From Sphingomonas sanxanigenens DSM 19645 = NX02 (GTDB lineage: Bacteria; Pseudomonadota; Alphaproteobacteria; Sphingomonadales; Sphingomonadaceae): 64,000 nucleotides of DNA. Under the pieces are notes generated by a model. The model did no database searches. It worked only from the letters and a program-made list of their open reading frames with translations, and was not told where the DNA came from. Where the stretch lies: the NCBI RefSeq assembly GCF_000512205.2, contig NZ_CP006644.1, positions 5,160,501-5,224,500 of the forward strand. The letters run 5' to 3'. The position numbers and the translations under genes are program-made. Shown here piece by piece: positions 37,493-46,340 of the stretch (positions are counted from its first letter, which is position 1; every line of letters starts with the position of its first letter).

Positions 37493-39076
37493 TCAGGCCT
37501 TGGCGGAAAGCGCGCTCAGTTCCTCCAGATCGAGGTCCCGCTCCAGATCGTGCAGCACGTCGTCGTCGATTTCGCGCGCGCGGTGAAGCCGGATCAGTTC
37601 GGCACGCCCCGCCGCGATCGCCACCAGCACCAGATCGAAATGCGCGTGCAGACCCTCGTGATAATGGTCCTCGCGGCCGACATAGTTGGCCGAGATGCGC
37701 GCGCGCGCCTGATAGCGATCGAGCAATTGCGGGTGGATCAGAGTGCCGTCAGCGTCATAGGCGTTCCGCTCGACCGCGCGCAGCTGCGCCGCCGCCATCG
37801 CCGCCTCCGCCTCGGCCACCGTCTTGCGCGGCGCCTCCTCGTCGGACGCGCCGAGACCCAACCAGCGGATCAGCATGCCCAATGTCGTGCCCTGCACCAG
37901 CACCGTCACGAGGATGACCGCGAAGGCCGCGACCAGCATGAAATCGCGCCCCGGCACGTTCTGCGGCAAGGTCAGCGCGATAGCGAGCGTCATCACCCCG
38001 CGCATCCCCGCCCAGCCGAGCACCATCCCGGCCCTGGCGCCGAGCGGCCGGCGGCGGGTGAGGCCGAGCCGCCCGAGCAGCGCCAGCGCCGCATCCGAAA
38101 GGAACACCCAGCCGAAGCGCGCCACCATCATCGCCGCGACGATCGCCAGCACCGGCACCGCCATCTGCTGGATCACCACCTCGAACCCGCCGACGCGTTG
38201 GATCACGCCGCGCAGCGAGGATCCGATCAGCAGGAACACCGAGGCTTCGAGCAGGAAGATCATCACCTGCCAGAAGGCGGTGCCGCGCAGCCGGACGTTC
38301 GCGGAGAACAGCACATGCTGGTACCAGCCGCAGATGAGCCCGGTGACGACGGTGGCGATGATGCCGGAGACGTGGAGCGTTTCGGCGGCGATATAGGCCG
38401 TCCAGCAGGTCAGCGTCGACGCCGCGATCATCAGATAATCATCGCCCAGCCGGCGGATGACGAGCACCCAAAGCGCACCGATCGCCACGCCCACCAGCGC
38501 GCCGCCCAAGGCCAGCACGGCAAAGCTGCCCAGCGCCTCGCCGATGCTGAACATGCCCGAGACCGCGGCGGCGACCGCGAAGCGGAACAGCACGAGGCCG
38601 GTGGCGTCGTTGAACAGGCTCTCGCCTTCGAGCAGGGTCGAGACGCGGCTGGGCAGCTTCACCCGCTGCAGCACCGCGCGCGCCGACACCGCATCCGGCG
38701 GCGAGACGATCGCCCCGATCACCGCGCACGCCGCCCAGGGCAGTTCGGGCAGGATCAGGTGCGCGACGACCGCGACGACCGCAGTCGTGAACACCACCGC
38801 GCCGACCGCGAGCGAGACGATGCCGGCGATATGCTGCCTGAGATGCGCGAGCGAGAGGAACCAGGCGCCGTCCATCAGCAGCGGCGGCAGGAACAGCACC
38901 AGCACCAGCTCGGGATCGAGCGCGATCACCGGCAGCCCCGGCAGGAAGGCGAGCGCGCTGCCCCCGGTCAGAAGCGCGACCGCGGGCGGCAGCCCGAGCC
39001 GATGTGCAATATAATGCAACCCGATGATCGCGAGCAGCATCGCGATGACCAGTTCGAAGATCTCCAGCGGATGCAT
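37493..39076 (-). CDS. Na+/H+ antiporter, CPA1/NhaP type
   Basis: 527 residues with about 12 membrane helices from the N-terminus (MHPLEIFELVIAMLLAIIGLHYIAHRLGLPPAVALLTGG). The CPA1 motifs IVSPPDAVSARAVLQR and LLEGESLFNDATGLVLFRFA carry the ion-binding ND pair. A soluble tail of about 130 residues follows, with acidic and His-rich stretches. Start at ATG 39076. A large opposite-strand ORF here is a shadow. Confidence 0.93.
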   Translation of the reverse strand: MHPLEIFELVIAMLLAIIGLHYIAHRLGLPPAVALLTGGSALAFLPGLPVIALDPELVLVLFLPPLLMDGAWFLSLAHLRQHIAGIVSLAVGAVVFTTAVVAVVAHLILPELPWAACAVIGAIVSPPDAVSARAVLQRVKLPSRVSTLLEGESLFNDATGLVLFRFAVAAAVSGMFSIGEALGSFAVLALGGALVGVAIGALWVLVIRRLGDDYLMIAASTLTCWTAYIAAETLHVSGIIATVVTGLICGWYQHVLFSANVRLRGTAFWQVMIFLLEASVFLLIGSSLRGVIQRVGGFEVVIQQMAVPVLAIVAAMMVARFGWVFLSDAALALLGRLGLTRRRPLGARAGMVLGWAGMRGVMTLAIALTLPQNVPGRDFMLVAAFAVILVTVLVQGTTLGMLIRWLGLGASDEEAPRKTVAEAEAAMAAAQLRAVERNAYDADGTLIHPQLLDRYQARARISANYVGREDHYHEGLHAHFDLVLVAIAAGRAELIRLHRAREIDDDVLHDLERDLDLEELSALSAKA

Positions 39077-39255
39077 GCCTATTTCCCCATCGCCACGCGA
39101 CCCTATCGCATCGTATCGCGCCGTATAACCATCCGATCGGATGGGTGGCGAGGCGCCAACCACGATGTCATCATCATGACATCGGAGGGCGCGCAGATAG
39201 CGCGTTCGCCGGCCTGCCCGCAACGCAGCGGCATCACACCTGAGGAGACTGTCTG

Positions 39256-39684
39256 ATGAAGATCGTACGCAAGGCTTCGGCGCACTGGGAGGGCGGGCTC
39301 AAGGATGGCCGCGGCGCGATCTCGACCGCCAGCGGGGCGCTCGATGCCTATCCCTACGGCTTCGCCAGCCGCTTCGAGGGCGTCGCCGGTTCCAATCCCG
39401 AGGAATTGCTGGGCGCCGCGCACGCCGCCTGCTTCACGATGGCGCTGACCCTCGTCCTCAGCGAATCCGGCCTGACCGCGACCACGCTCGACACCACCGC
39501 GCAGGTGACGCTCGAGCAGATCGAGGGCGGCTTCCACATCCCGGCGGTCGCGCTGACCTTGCGCGCCTCGATCCCCGGCGCGGATGACGAGACCTTCCAG
39601 GCGGCGGCCGCGAAGGCGAAGGCGAACTGCCCGCTTTCGAAGGTGATCAACGCCGAGATCAGCCTCGACGCCGCGCTGGTGTGA
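39256..39684 (+). CDS. osmC: OsmC family peroxiredoxin
   Basis: 142-residue OsmC/Ohr-type thiol peroxidase. Both redox cysteines are seen: AAHAACFTMALTLVLSESG and KANCPLSKVINAEISL. Typical start MKIVRKASAHWEGGLKDG. RBS gagga lies about 11 bases upstream. Reduces organic peroxides in the cytoplasm. Confidence 0.95.
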   Translation: MKIVRKASAHWEGGLKDGRGAISTASGALDAYPYGFASRFEGVAGSNPEELLGAAHAACFTMALTLVLSESGLTATTLDTTAQVTLEQIEGGFHIPAVALTLRASIPGADDETFQAAAAKAKANCPLSKVINAEISLDAALV

Positions 39685-39694
39685 TCGGCGCGAA

Positions 39695-39716
39695 GGGGGC
39701 GACCTGGGTCGCCCCC
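39695..39716 (+). terminator. hairpin after osmC
   Basis: Perfect 10-bp stem (gggggcgacc at 39695-39704, ggtcgccccc at 39707-39716), 10 bases after the osmC stop. No T-run follows, so it may be a weak or Rho-assisted terminator. Confidence 0.55.
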
Positions 39717-39758
39717 AGCGCCTCCTCCAGCGCCGCGACGCAGAAGCCAGCATCTATC

Positions 39759-40023
39759 GTGTTCGAAAGCCGCTGGGCCAGGGCAGACGACAATTGCCTC
39801 CGGGAACTGCGCTGGATTTATGATCGCCGCGCATTGCCGGAGGCGAGCAGCGATCTCGCAGCGTGGCTCAGAAAATGGTCGCGCCGCTATCCAAAACTCA
39901 CCGGTTGGGCCGAGGCAACCATCAAGGAGACGTTCACCTTCTACCGGCTCCCGCGCCAGCATCACAAAAATATGAGGAGCACCAACATGCTTGAGCGCTT
40001 TAACGAGGAAATCAAGCGGCGCC
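39759..40023 (+). pseudogene. IS256/mutator-family transposase remnant, part 1
   Basis: A C-terminal piece of a mutator-type DDE transposase (ESRWARADDNCLREL ... then KLTGWAEATIKETFTFYRLP and STNMLERFNEEIKRR). The N-terminal half is missing. It is cut off at 40023 by a second IS256-family element, and its sequence resumes at 41502. It follows osmC; the old IS end could not be located. Confidence 0.8.
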
Positions 40024-40058
40024 GATCGTGTCCCAGTTGGTGGTGTAGCTCGTCGGTA

Positions 40059-40115
40059 GCAAAGCTGACCGGCTGCGCGCTTACGAACAGCGCTGTAGCA
40101 GCCGGTCAGCTTTGC
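40059..40115. repeat. subterminal hairpin in IS256 copy 1
   Basis: Perfect 18-bp inverted repeat (40059-40076, gcaaagctgaccggctgc, with 40098-40115), between the left end and the transposase start. It may shield the transposase from outside transcription. The same left-end sequence is seen as a remnant at 60206. Confidence 0.75.
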
Positions 40116-40178
40116 GGGTGGCCATCGGTGATCTTCGGATAGGTTTGGGTTGCGACACTCGAACCGACGGAGATCCCG

Positions 40179-41432
40179 ATGACCGACGACAAGATGAACG
40201 TTCAGGCGCTGCTGGGGAAGAGCGCGGATGCCGACTTCCTGCGCGAGATGATCGGCTTTGCGGCCCAGCGGCTGATGGATCTGGAGGTAAGCGGGCTGAC
40301 AGGTGCCGGCTATGGCGAGAAGAGCACGGAACGTCTCGCCCAACGCAACGGCTACCGCGAGCGCGATTGGGAGACCCGCGCCGGCACCGTCGAGCTGCGC
40401 ATCCCCAAGCTGCGCAAGGGCAGCTATTTCCCCGGCTTCCTCGAGCCGCGACGGATGGCCGAGAAGGCGCTGACCGCGGTGATCCAGGAAGCCTATATCC
40501 AGGGCGGAGCCTGCCAAGGTTCCGGCGATGCGTAGCATCGTTGGAAAGCAGGCGGAGGGATCTCGACGCGCTCGGTCGACGATCTGGTGAAAGCGATGGG
40601 GATGAGCGGCATCTCCAGGAGCCAGGTCAGCCGGCTGTGCGAAGAGATCGACGATCGGGTGAAGGCCTTCCTCGACCGGCCGATCGAGGGCGACTGGCCC
40701 TATCTCTGGATCGACGCCACCTATCTCAAGGTCCGTCAGGCCGGGCGGATCGTCTCGGTCGCGGTGATCATCGCGGTCGGTGTCAACGGCGACGGCCGGC
40801 GCGAAGTCCTTGGCATGGCGATCGGCTCGTCCGAAGCCGAGGTGTTCTGGACGGCCTTCCTGCGCAGCCTTGCGCGACGCGGCCTGCGTGGCGTCAAGCT
40901 CGTCGTCTCCGATGCCCACGAGGGCATCAAGGCGTCGGTCTCCAAGCTGTTCAACGCGACCTGGCAACGCTGCCGCGTCCACTTCGCCCGCAACGCCCTG
41001 GCCCATGCCGGCAAGAGCGGGCGCAGGGTGGTGTCGGCGTTCATCGCCACCGCCTTCGCCCAGGAGACCGCCGAAACCGCCAGCGTCCAGTGGCGCAAGG
41101 TCGCCGACCAACTGCGGCCAACCGTGCCCAAGCTCGCCACCTTCATGGATGACACCGAGCAGGACGTGCTCGCCTACATGACTTTCCCGCCGCAGCATCG
41201 CGCCAAACTGCACTCGACCAATCCCATCGAGCGGCTCAACGGCGAGATCAAGCGGCGCACCAACGTCGTCGGCATCTTCCCGAACGAGGACGCCATCACT
41301 CGCCTGGTCGGCGCCATCCTGCTCGAACAGAACGACGAGTGGGCTGTACAGCGCGCCCGGTACATGACGCTGGAAAGCGTCGCTCCGTTGAGCGATAACC
41401 CTCTCGTCAGCATGCCCGCCGTGGCTGCCTGA
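40179..41432 (+). pseudogene. IS256-family transposase, disrupted
   Basis: Mutator-type DDE transposase in two pieces. 40179-40535 encodes [20 protein letters not shown] through EAYIQGG and then reaches a stop. The rest (VDDLVKAMGMSGISRSQVSRLCEEID ... NPIERLNGEIKRRTNVVGIFPNEDA, to 41432) is in another frame. The catalytic segments WIDATYLKVR and VVSDAHEGIK and the final E in RLNGE are intact. The break is the 55-bp palindromic insertion at 40505-40559, which changes the frame and adds a stop. It is unlikely to move without help from a related transposase. Confidence 0.88.
40505..40559. repeat. small palindromic element inserted with 4-bp direct repeat
   Basis: Without these 55 bases the frame reads AYIQGISTRSVDDL, the normal IS256 sequence. 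The insert has cgatgc-gta-gcatcg at its centre (40526-40540) and gcctgc/gcaggc near its ends, so it folds into one hairpin. aggg flanks it on both sides (40501-40504 and 40556-40559), consistent with a 4-bp target duplication and a 51-bp element. Confidence 0.75.
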
Positions 41433-41501
41433 TCAATCCGGCCTCGCCGGAGATCGCCGTCACAACGCCGGCGAACCTACACCACCCGGTGGGACACGAT
41501 C

Positions 41502-41634
41502 TCGCCGGACTATCGTCCTGCGCATCTTCCCCAACGAAGACGGCTGCTTGCGCCCCATACCAACCTGCGCGGTGGCGACGCACGGGGGATTCCCAAGGCG
41601 TCGGAAATCTGAATCTATGATGCCGTGGCTTTGA
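41502..41634 (+). pseudogene. IS256/mutator-family transposase remnant, part 2
   Basis: Continuation of the remnant interrupted at 40023: the frame reads TIVLRIFPNEDGCLRPIPTC and runs to a TGA at 41632-41634. IFPNEDGCLR fits the sequence that normally follows NEEIKRR in this family; the end is degenerate. Confidence 0.75.
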
Positions 41635-41645
41635 AGTAGGGCGCG

Positions 41646-41867
41646 ATGGGTTCAGCGATCGGCTTGCGTGAAGATGTCGACGGGGCAGCGCTGCGACGAT
41701 TGTCGCGGACGACGAAAAGCGCGAACCAGGCGCGTCAGCTGTTGGCTTTGGCCGAGATTTACGACGGCGGTAGTCGAAGCGCTGCGGCCCGGATCGGCGG
41801 CGTTGGGCTTCAGATCGTGCGGGACTGGGTGATCCGGTTTAACAGGGCGCGGAGAAACCCTCCTTGA
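41646..41867 (+). pseudogene. IS630-family transposase, N-terminal remnant
   Basis: 73 residues matching the N-terminal helix-turn-helix of IS630 transposases (ALRRLSRTTKSANQARQLLALAEIYDG, then RSAAARIGGVGLQIVRDWVIRFN). The DDE domain is missing; the frame ends at ARRNPP and the DNA continues into other IS debris. Confidence 0.78.
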
Positions 41868-41980
41868 GGCCCGGTGATCGCCGGGCTCGAAGGGTTTATC
41901 GGGCAACGGTTTGGGGAAGTCGGCATCAGGTGGCAGTCGTTGGCTGCCAGAACCCGCCGTGTGACGGATTCCTCGCATAG

Positions 41981-42187
41981 CTACGCCCTCGCCATCAGTT
42001 TTGGCAGACGAACCAGATTGTACGCCGCAGCGGTCAGAGTGAAGTTCCATCCTACCCGGTCCTGCCTTCGATGCCGGGTCTTGCGCAGGTTTCCGCTGGT
42101 CTTGGTCCAGCCAAAGACCTCTTCGATCCGTTTCCTGATCCGCATCGAAACGGCGTAGCCAGGGTGCCGGGTGGTGAGTCTATCGAT
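41981..42187 (-). pseudogene. IS5-family transposase, C-terminal remnant
   Basis: About 68 residues of the C-terminus of an IS5-type transposase (IDRLTTRHPGYAVSMRIRKR, EEVFGWTKT, RVGWNFTLTAAAYNLVRLPK). The upstream part is missing. The remaining bases 42188-42269 are unassigned and adjoin the glycosyltransferase stop. Confidence 0.78.
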
Positions 42188-42269
42188 AAGCGGATGATCG
42201 TGTCCCCGGCAAGACTCGTCGTCTTGAAATGGCGGCGGAGTGACCTGCCCTACAGATGGCTGATCTGGA

Positions 42270-43613
42270 CTATGAAGAACGATCTCTGGCGGCTGCTCCG
42301 GCCCCAGAAGGCATCGCTTGAAGGCCGGCAAGCAGCTCAGCGGCGGACAGCGCCCAAGTCGCTTCCGGCGGGGTGACGACGACGCGGCCTTTGGCGACGT
42401 CGTCGGCCCATAGGCGGATCGCCTGCGCCAGCGCCGGAGTATCCGCATCGGCCGGGAAGTATTGCACGCCGTTGCCCTCGTGCGGGCGGAACACCGCAAG
42501 ATCGCGCGCCAGTACCGGCTTGGCATGTTCCAGCGCTTCCACCAGCGGCAGCCCGAACCCTTCGGCGTAGGATGCGATCACGACACCCGCGCAGGCATCG
42601 TATATGGTCGCCAGTTCCCGGTCGCCCACGTCGTCCAGCCACAGCAGCTTGCCGCCGTATTCAGGGTGCGAGCGGATGCGCTGTGCCAGTTCGGCGATCT
42701 GCCAGCCCTGCCGTCCCACCAGCACCAGGCGTAGCTGGCCCTCGTCGCGCCATAGGGCATCAAAGGCGGCGACGATATCGCCGTGGCCTTTGCGCGGCTC
42801 CAGCGTGCCGACCATGAGGAAATAGGGCGGAGAAGTATCGAAGCGCGGGGCAGGGATATCGCCCTCGACCTCGGCGTTGTCTCCGGTGGCGTAAGAGGGT
42901 GCGGCGGCGTCGAGGATGTTGCCCCCCATCGACACCACCTGCGTGCGATAACCGCCGGTCAGGCCATACCGCTCGTCCAGCGCGTTGCGCAGTTCCGTCT
43001 CGGTGTGACCGGAATTGCACACGAAGCCTTCAGAAAGCGCCGCCACCGTATCTAGCCAGATCCGGTAGCGCAACACCGTATTGCGCGAGAACCAGTCCGG
43101 CCGTTGCAAAGGCAGCAGGTCATGGACCAGGAACCACAGCCGCCCGCCCTGCCCCCGGAACCGGGCTAGCTTGCGGCGGTGCCAACGCAGTGTGTCGAGC
43201 GAATAGTCCAGCCCCAGGAAGACATCGCCCGGCCGCGCGTGGATCGGGGTGAAGTCGGGCGCCCGACCGGACACCGTATCGGGCCAACTGATCTCGAAGT
43301 AGCTGCGCTTGCGGGTAGCCGACACGAAGCGGATATCCCAGCCCTGCGCCGGAGCCGCATCGCGCAGCGCCAGCGCCAGCGCGCGCACGACGCGCTGGAT
43401 GCCGGTCCCCGCATCGTTCTTGCTGATCACCGCCATGTCCACGAATAGACGGGGCCGCTGTAGCGACGCGCCCTCCGCTGCGCCGGTTTCATTCGCCGCC
43501 TGCCGGCGGCGGCGCTGACGTGCCACGCAGCACCGCCGCTTGGCGCGGGTGCCCACCGCCTCGTCAATACGGGCCGGCAGCAGGTCAATGAAGGTGGGCA
43601 GGCGCAGCTTCAT
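42270..43613 (-). CDS. GT4-type glycosyltransferase of the capsule locus
   Basis: 447 residues, GT-B fold. The C-terminal domain shows YFLMVGTLEPRKGHGDIVAAF, LVLVGRQGW, and the donor-binding segment IASYAEGFGLPLVEALEHAKPVLA. The N-terminal segment RLFVDMAVISKNDAGTGIQRVVRAL resembles a motif also present in the 1025-residue enzyme of this locus (NNLVSNPMRTGIQRVCYEF). It follows the export gene kpsD in the same direction (65 bases). The last 15 residues (AMPSGAGAAARDRSS) abut IS5 debris and may be altered. Confidence 0.87.
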   Translation of the reverse strand: MKLRLPTFIDLLPARIDEAVGTRAKRRCCVARQRRRRQAANETGAAEGASLQRPRLFVDMAVISKNDAGTGIQRVVRALALALRDAAPAQGWDIRFVSATRKRSYFEISWPDTVSGRAPDFTPIHARPGDVFLGLDYSLDTLRWHRRKLARFRGQGGRLWFLVHDLLPLQRPDWFSRNTVLRYRIWLDTVAALSEGFVCNSGHTETELRNALDERYGLTGGYRTQVVSMGGNILDAAAPSYATGDNAEVEGDIPAPRFDTSPPYFLMVGTLEPRKGHGDIVAAFDALWRDEGQLRLVLVGRQGWQIAELAQRIRSHPEYGGKLLWLDDVGDRELATIYDACAGVVIASYAEGFGLPLVEALEHAKPVLARDLAVFRPHEGNGVQYFPADADTPALAQAIRLWADDVAKGRVVVTPPEATWALSAAELLAGLQAMPSGAGAAARDRSS

Positions 43614-43677
43614 CTGCGCACTGCCTTGCGACGGCGAAACCGGGCTTGACGCCCCCTGTGCAGTATCGGGTGCCGCG

Positions 43678-44895
43678 TCAATTGTTGTTCGACATCGCGG
43701 TCGCGGTCGTCGCCACCGGCAGCAGCGTCGAATAGATGACGTTCACGAACTTCTGGATGTCGGCCAACGGCGCGTTGGAGACGTAGAGCACGTCCTTGTC
43801 GCGGATGGGGAAGCTCTGCACTATGAAGAACGTCGCCGGATCCTTCATGTTGATTCGGTAGATCACCGGCAACTTGCCGTCCGGCGTCAGCCTTGCGCTG
43901 GCCCGCGTTGCGGGGTCCAGCGCGGCGGGGTCTTCCAGCCGGAAGATGAAGACGCCCTTTACGTCGGCACGGGCATCCTGCAGGCCGGCGACGCGGCCCA
44001 GCGCCTGCGCCATCGTCACCCCGGTCGCCTCGAAGGGAATTTCTTCGTTGCGGCCGGTGGCGCCCAGTGCGGTGAAGCTGAAGGGCTGGAACAGCACTGT
44101 CATGACATCGTCCGGGCGGAGGCGCACGTTCTGGCGGGGATCGCGGATCACGGATTCCAGCGGTAGCGCGCTCACCTTCATCCCGCGTGTGATTTGGATC
44201 GTCATCTTGCCGACGGGCTGGCGCACACCTCCGGCAGTGGCCAGCACGTCCAGGATGCGTTCGCCTCGAGCGGTGAGCGGGACGCGCGCGCTCGTTGCCA
44301 CGTCGCCCACTACAGTGACTGTAGCGGCGGCGTTGCGGATTAGGCGCACTACAGTCTGCGGCTGATGGGCCTTGCCGCGCAGGCGGGCCGTGATCTCGCG
44401 CGCGATGTCCTGCGGCGTGCGGCCCGCCGCCTGGACGCTGCCGACGAAGGGAATGGCGATCTGGCCGTCGCTGTCCACCATCTGCTCGGGCAGGGACATG
44501 CCGCGCGCCGTCGTGCCGCCCGAAAGCGCGGAGGAGGCGGAGGCCGTCGGGTTGGACAGGCGGCCCTCGGCGCCTACGCTGCCGAACAGCGCCGCCGGCG
44601 GCGCTTCCCAGATGGCGATGTCCAGCACGTCACCGCGGCCGACGACCGAACCGATCGGCTCCCCGTCGCCCAGCTCCTCCGAGAACAGCGACTGGCTCCT
44701 GGTAGCCAGGACGTTGCGCGCGACGGCGTCGGTGACGTCGATCACCTGGATTGCCCCGCCAGCTACGCTTTGGTCTTCAAGCTTGTCCACGCTGCGCGCG
44801 GAAGGGCCTGCGCCAGGTGCCATGGCACATGCCGCCAAGGATGCGGCAATAACGCCACTTCCAACGTAACGGGCGGCGATCACGAATCTTTTCAT
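43678..44895 (-). CDS. capsule/polysaccharide export lipoprotein (KpsD/Wza family)
   Basis: 405 residues. The signal peptide ends in a lipobox (ASLAAC), so the protein is an outer-membrane-bound lipoprotein. A Poly_export domain follows (VVGRGDVLDIAIWEAPPAALFG, GQIAIPFVGSVQAAGRTPQDIA), then SLBB domains (TVVGDVATSARVPLTARGERILDVLATAGGV). It forms the outer-membrane part of the capsule export path with the KpsE/M/T-like proteins encoded divergently. Start at ATG 44895 rather than 44910. Confidence 0.92.
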   Translation of the reverse strand: MKRFVIAARYVGSGVIAASLAACAMAPGAGPSARSVDKLEDQSVAGGAIQVIDVTDAVARNVLATRSQSLFSEELGDGEPIGSVVGRGDVLDIAIWEAPPAALFGSVGAEGRLSNPTASASSALSGGTTARGMSLPEQMVDSDGQIAIPFVGSVQAAGRTPQDIAREITARLRGKAHQPQTVVRLIRNAAATVTVVGDVATSARVPLTARGERILDVLATAGGVRQPVGKMTIQITRGMKVSALPLESVIRDPRQNVRLRPDDVMTVLFQPFSFTALGATGRNEEIPFEATGVTMAQALGRVAGLQDARADVKGVFIFRLEDPAALDPATRASARLTPDGKLPVIYRINMKDPATFFIVQSFPIRDKDVLYVSNAPLADIQKFVNVIYSTLLPVATTATAMSNNN

Positions 44896-45226
44896 GAGGA
44901 ACTCAGCCAAAAAATATCAGACGTGCGGGGGTCAGCATGTTGCCGCAGTCAATGGCGCAATCGCCGGTGCAGATCAAGGCGGCACAAGGATTGCGGCGGC
45001 TCACGCGCCTGGTGCGGCGGCATAGTCCGCCGCAGTCTTTTGTAGACTTTCTTCACTGGACGCAAATTGCACTTCGGGGTAGGGGCTGACGCTCGCCTTC
45101 AGCCTTGCGCTGGCATCTGCCAGCGCAAGGCTGTGTCGAGTGATGGACAAAGACGATGCGATCGCGCATCCAGCCACCCGTGACGGTCAAGGCAGCCTGG
45201 ACGCAGCAGTACGGAACTCTTGAACT
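44896..45226. promoter_or_regulatory. divergent capsule promoter region with perfect hairpin
   Basis: 331-base gap between the divergent kpsD- and kpsE-type genes. A perfect 16-bp stem with a two-base centre occurs at 45100-45133 (cagccttgcgctggca, tc, tgccagcgcaaggctg). No T-run follows on either side. No gene was seen. Confidence 0.6.
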
Positions 45227-46330
45227 TTGAATATCTTGGAAAAGATGCGCCGCATCAAGCCGCTGTTTTTTGTTACGGTGATCGTTCCGGTATTGCTGGC
45301 GGTCCTTTATTATGGGTTGTTCGCCTCGGACGTCTACATCTCGGAATCCCGCTTCATCGTACGCAGCCCGGACAAACCGGCGACGACGGGGCTTGGCGTG
45401 CTGCTCAAAAGCACCGGCTTCGCCAATGCCGGGGACGAGATCTACGCCGCGCAAAGCTTCGTCCTTTCGCGTGACGCGCTGCAGGCGCTGAACAGCAAGG
45501 GCGCCTTCGTGCAGGCCTATACCAACCCGTCCATCTCGATCTTCGACCGCTTCAACCCCACCGGTTTCTCGGGCAGCGGAGAGGATCTTTACGACTACTA
45601 CGAAAAGCAGGTGAAGATCGACCAGGACACCACATCCTCGATCGTCACCATGACCGTGCGCGCTTTCACCCCGCAGGACGCTCGCCGCTTTAACGAACAG
45701 CTGCTGGAAATGGCGGAAGCCACCGTCAACAAGCTGAACGAGCGCGGCAAGCAGGATCTCATCCGCTTCGCCCAGACCGAAGTGGACGACGCCAAGGCCA
45801 AGTCGCAGAACGCCGCCGTCGCCCTGTCCGCCTACCGCAACCAAGCTGGCGTGGTCGATCCCGAGAAGCAGGCGCAGGTCCAGATCCAGATGATCTCCAA
45901 GCTGCAGGACGAACTGATCGCCACGCGCACTCAGCTGCGCCAGCTGCGCGCCTTCACGCCGCAGAACCCGCAGATCGAGGTACTCGACATCCGCGCCAAA
46001 GGCCTTGCCGCCGAGATCGACGACCAGCTGGGCCAAGTCGCGGGCAGCAGCAAGTCGCTTTCCTCGCGCGCGGCCCGCTACCAGCGGCTGTACCTGGAAA
46101 GCCAGTTCGCCGACAAGCAGCTCGGCAGCGCCATGGCTTCGCTGGAGGAGGCCCGCAACGAGGCGCGCCGCAAGCAGGCCTACGTCGAACGCATCGTCCA
46201 GCCCAACCTGCCCGACGATCCGCTGGAACCGCGCCGCCTGCGCGGGATCCTTTCAACCCTTATCCTGGGCCTTGCCGCCTGGGCCATCATCAGCATGCTG
46301 GTTGCCGGAATGCTGGAGCATCGGGACTAA
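45227..46330 (+). CDS. capsule polysaccharide export inner-membrane protein (KpsE family)
   Basis: 367 residues with one membrane helix near each end (KPLFFVTVIVPVLLAVLYYG and TLILGLAAWAIISMLVAG) and a large periplasmic coiled-coil region (about 150-330), the layout of polysaccharide co-polymerases. YISESRFIVRSPDKPA after helix 1 is typical of KpsE/BexC. It links the ABC transporter with the outer-membrane exporter. TTG 45227 is the first start; ATG 45245 (MRRIKPLFF) is also possible. 10 bases before the permease gene. Confidence 0.92.
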   Translation: MNILEKMRRIKPLFFVTVIVPVLLAVLYYGLFASDVYISESRFIVRSPDKPATTGLGVLLKSTGFANAGDEIYAAQSFVLSRDALQALNSKGAFVQAYTNPSISIFDRFNPTGFSGSGEDLYDYYEKQVKIDQDTTSSIVTMTVRAFTPQDARRFNEQLLEMAEATVNKLNERGKQDLIRFAQTEVDDAKAKSQNAAVALSAYRNQAGVVDPEKQAQVQIQMISKLQDELIATRTQLRQLRAFTPQNPQIEVLDIRAKGLAAEIDDQLGQVAGSSKSLSSRAARYQRLYLESQFADKQLGSAMASLEEARNEARRKQAYVERIVQPNLPDDPLEPRRLRGILSTLILGLAAWAIISMLVAGMLEHRD

Positions 46331-46340
46331 GCTGCGCGCC

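Larger units (their letters stand above)
40024..41501 (+). mobile_element. IS256-family insertion sequence, copy 1
   Basis: About 1478 bp, ending in 25-bp terminal inverted repeats (40024-40048 and 41477-41501, 22 of 25 matching; left end gatcgtgtcccagttgg). It contains a transposase gene broken by a 55-bp insertion and is itself inserted into the older transposase remnant. The flanks share a CGCCG string but no clean target duplication was found. A diverged relative is at 60277 onward in reverse orientation. Confidence 0.85.

Noticed and set aside
36503-39256. 917-residue open frame on the plus strand
   Set aside because: It runs across the SDR gene and antisense to the NhaP gene; composition is His/Asp/Arg-rich nonsense typical of high-GC shadow frames.
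39354-41213. 619-residue minus-strand frame across osmC and the IS elements
   Set aside because: It crosses element boundaries and has no recognisable domain.
41764-41771. ggcggtag, resembling the ops/JUMPstart element of polysaccharide operons
   Set aside because: It lies within an IS630 remnant and is not upstream of the capsule operons; a chance match.
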